Positions 61,940 through 64,000 of a stretch of 64,000 nucleotides of DNA are shown one piece after another. The stretch spans positions 62,001 through 126,000 of the forward strand of contig JACMKX010000020.1 of assembly GCA_014379905.1 (NCBI GenBank), given 5' to 3'. Source of the stretch: Ferruginibacter sp. (lineage in GTDB: Bacteria > Bacteroidota > Bacteroidia > Chitinophagales > Chitinophagaceae). Each line of letters begins with the position of its first letter. The stretch's first letter is position 1. The translations under genes were made by a program, and so were the position numbers. The notes under the pieces are model-generated. The model ran no database searches. It was not told where the DNA came from and worked only from the letters and a program-made list of their open reading frames with translations.

Positions 61940-63307
61940 AAACTTCGTATCCTCTTCTTCTTTAAACAACTCAATCAAATTTGTTTTCATCCTGTCCATA
62001 AAACCCTGCAAGGTTTTGCGTGGCTTAATGTCGATGGCTTTTACTTCCGCTTCTACTGCTGCTGTTTCTTCTACCTCTTCTTCTTGTTTTTCTTTCGTCA
62101 TTTGCACACGGATAAAACCGGTTGACATTGTTTTATTCTTATTCTCATAATCGTTGTACCCTTTTAATATCAAACCAATACAAGTGCTGTACATCGGTTT
62201 GGCCAGTTCTTCAATATGGCCACCACTCAGGTGTTCGTTAGGAAAACCTATTCTTGCATTTAAACCGGTTACATATTCTGTTAACTGGATCAAATGTTTT
62301 AGCTGCGAACCTCCACCGGTTAAAATCACACCGCCATTTAACATGCGGTTATCCAAACCAACCTGTTTTAAATGATAAGTAACAAAATCCATGATCTCGC
62401 TCATGCGGGCCTGTATAATGTTGGCAAGATTTTTTACAGAAATTTCTTTTGGCGCCATTCCTCTTAAACCGGGGATGGTGATAAATGCATTTGCTTTTGC
62501 TTCATCACTCAATGCACTGCCAAACTGAATTTTCATTTGCTCCGCCTGCGTTTTTAATACACCCAAACCGGTTTTAATATCGTTGGTAATGTTTTCGCCA
62601 CCGAAAGGAATTACAGCTGTGTGTTTTAAAATGCCTTCGTAAAAAACGGCCAGATCGGTAGTACCCCCACCAATATCTACGATAGCAACCCCGGCTTCCA
62701 GGTCCTGGTCGCACATAACTGCCGCTGCAGATGCCAGTGGCTGCAATACCAAATCCTTTGTAATCAGGCCAGATTTTTCCACACTACGGTTAATATTGCG
62801 GATCGCATTTTTATCACCGGTGATGATGTGAAAATTAGCGCCCACTTTAACACCGCTGTACCCAATTGGGTTGGGTATATTTTGAAAATTATCCACCGTA
62901 AACTCCTGTGGAATAACATCAATGATCTTATCTCCCGCAGGAATATAAGTGCGATACTGATCTGCCACCAGGCGATCAATTTCCGATTGTGCAATTTCTT
63001 CATCCAGGTTCTGGCGAACAATATCGCCTCTTGTCTGAAGGCTTTTAATATGATGTCCCGCGATACCTACGTACACTTCATTGATCTCCAGGTTTGGATT
63101 AGAAGCGTAGCAGTTTTCCAATGCAGTTTGAATGGCTTTAATGGTTTGATCAATGTTCAACACCATTCCGTGCTGTACACCGTTGCTGTTAGCACGGCCA
63201 AAACCAAGGATCTCTAATTTGCCGAATTCATTTTTGCGCCCCGCAATAGCAGCAATTTTTGTTGTGCCGATATCGAGTCCTACAATAATGGGTTGTTCCT
63301 GATTCAT
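61937..63307 (-). CDS. ftsA: Cell division protein FtsA
   Basis: A 456-residue actin-like FtsA. It shows the phosphate-1 motif GLDIGTTKIAAIAG (10-23), the SHS2/1C domain (about 85-170), the phosphate-2 motif VDIGGGTTDLAV (about 205-216) and the adenosine motif LTGGGSQL. A Glu/Val-rich linker leads to a C-terminal amphipathic helix (GFMDRMKTNLIELFKEEE), the membrane-targeting sequence. It tethers FtsZ to the membrane. It is transcribed after ftsQ and before ftsZ. Confidence 0.96.
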   Translation of the reverse strand: MNQEQPIIVGLDIGTTKIAAIAGRKNEFGKLEILGFGRANSNGVQHGMVLNIDQTIKAIQTALENCYASNPNLEINEVYVGIAGHHIKSLQTRGDIVRQNLDEEIAQSEIDRLVADQYRTYIPAGDKIIDVIPQEFTVDNFQNIPNPIGYSGVKVGANFHIITGDKNAIRNINRSVEKSGLITKDLVLQPLASAAAVMCDQDLEAGVAIVDIGGGTTDLAVFYEGILKHTAVIPFGGENITNDIKTGLGVLKTQAEQMKIQFGSALSDEAKANAFITIPGLRGMAPKEISVKNLANIIQARMSEIMDFVTYHLKQVGLDNRMLNGGVILTGGGSQLKHLIQLTEYVTGLNARIGFPNEHLSGGHIEELAKPMYSTCIGLILKGYNDYENKNKTMSTGFIRVQMTKEKQEEEVEETAAVEAEVKAIDIKPRKTLQGFMDRMKTNLIELFKEEEDTKF

Positions 63308-63380
63308 AGTTGTAAGTTTTGTGTTTGTTTGTGTCGTTTGTTTGTGTGTTTTGTATGTTGTGTTGTTCGTTGTGTTTGTT
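63308..63380. other. CA-rich, G-poor leader before ftsA
   Basis: The 73-bp gap between ftsQ and ftsA reads, on the minus strand, almost only A and C with ACAAAC-type repeats and few T or G. Such a tract is unstructured in mRNA and may favour ribosome loading for FtsA. Confidence 0.4.
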
Positions 63381-64000
63381 TTATCCGCCCATTACCGCTT
63401 TAGGTTTTGGTTTGGATGTTGCCGGCTTCACCACAGGTTTAATGGCAGCTGGTTTGGGTTTGATTGCCGGTGCTTTTGCTTTGGCCACAGCTGGTTTGGT
63501 AGTAGCGGGCATCGCTGGCACCGGTTTCGGAGCAGCCGGTTTGATAACAACCGGTTTAACAACAGCAGTGCCGTTGTTTTCTGCCGATGCCCCTATGCTG
63601 CTTTCCACTGTGGCAACAGGAGCACCCATTGCCGGCTCATCTCTTTCCATTGATTGTTGAATGAGCGAACTATCTGCTGTGTTTCTTTCCGAGTCCTGTA
63701 CAAATGTTTGTATAGAATCAGCCGCCTGCCTGGCCGCACGTTCGGCTATGAGCTGCATGATCTGCAAAGTGCGCAGCGAATCAGAACTCTTATCTTCTGC
63801 ACCTTTTATTTTAGCCACCACCTGGTTTTTATATTGCAGGTTGATAACGCTGTACCTGTTCCAGCCGGCAGTTGTGATCACCTGCTTATAAAATAATTTT
63901 AGTTTATTAAATTTCTCTTTTGCACCCGTTGCATCACCAAATACAATGGTTTGGTTGCCGATCTTTGGGATCATTTCAAAATTTCTTTGGGCCGTAATAT
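63381..64000 (-). CDS. ftsQ: Cell division protein FtsQ, C-terminal part (5' end outside window)
   Basis: The frame is open to base 64000, so the start and the POTRA domain lie outside. The visible 206 codons include the FtsQ C-terminal beta region (RNFEMIPKIGNQTIVFGDA, YKQVITTAGWNRYSVINLQY). A long Lys/Pro/Ala-rich tail (KPVVIKPAAPKPVPAMPATT and similar) follows, as in some Bacteroidota FtsQ proteins. FtsQ links the early and late divisome in the periplasm. The order ftsQ-ftsA-ftsZ is the canonical one. Confidence 0.88.
   Translation of the reverse strand, partial: ITAQRNFEMIPKIGNQTIVFGDATGAKEKFNKLKLFYKQVITTAGWNRYSVINLQYKNQVVAKIKGAEDKSSDSLRTLQIMQLIAERAARQAADSIQTFVQDSERNTADSSLIQQSMERDEPAMGAPVATVESSIGASAENNGTAVVKPVVIKPAAPKPVPAMPATTKPAVAKAKAPAIKPKPAAIKPVVKPATSKPKPKAVMGG

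Noticed and set aside
1..64000. tRNA, rRNA or prophage island
   Set aside because: I saw no cloverleaf or rRNA sequence and only one phage-like gene, so no such feature is claimed.

Overview
The window looks like a chromosomal segment of a Bacteroidota bacterium, most likely family Chitinophagaceae. The evidence is a SusC/SusD pair with an ECF sigma/FecR regulator, a T9SS-type gliding-motility C-terminal domain, TAnnTTTG promoter boxes, and an ftsQ-ftsA-ftsZ end whose FtsZ has a long C-terminal region. The taxon is inferred from gene content and cannot be proved from sequence reading alone.

Left flank (1-2.6 kb): an ECF sigma factor overlaps a membrane-anchored partner that runs off the edge. 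An S66 LD-carboxypeptidase is transcribed divergently. Next come a large secreted adhesin-like protein with a CHU_C sorting domain (2.7-5.8 kb), a GH3 beta-glucosidase (6-8.2 kb) and a TPR histidine kinase (8.4-10.4 kb).

Central polysaccharide utilisation locus (10.4-40.3 kb, almost all minus strand). In transcription order: ECF sigma, FecR anti-sigma, STN-containing SusC, SusD, LamG lipoprotein, intrinsic terminator, VCBS/UnbV lipoprotein, PAP2/haloperoxidase-like protein, small membrane ORF, two GH30, three GH144-like endo-glucanases, esterase, secreted EEP phosphodiesterase, GH43, SGNH esterase, GH3 and GH97. The tandem GH144 genes point to a beta-1,2-glucan target. The GH30/GH3 pairs and the ester- and phosphodiester-cleaving enzymes fit a substituted, branched beta-1,2-glucan such as proteobacterial periplasmic glucans; that substrate is an inference.

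Right part (40.4-59.4 kb): mixed accessory and housekeeping genes. They include a second S66 peptidase, again divergent from an ECF sigma gene; two alpha/beta hydrolases flanking a broken YhcG-type nuclease; rhodanese and a Kup potassium transporter; and an orphan contractile-tail tube protein. Further along are a 2H phosphoesterase, a secreted caspase-like protein, GNAT, DinB proteins, an Asp/Glu racemase and a cytochrome P450. An HTH/DUF2975 operon has a perfect 15-bp dyad over its promoter. Several genes here are frameshifted at homopolymers.

Right edge (59.5-64 kb): ftsZ, ftsA and the 3' part of ftsQ, minus strand. A repeat element just downstream of ftsA recurs downstream of the SGNH esterase gene. 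In both places it supplies the TAG stop codon of the gene.
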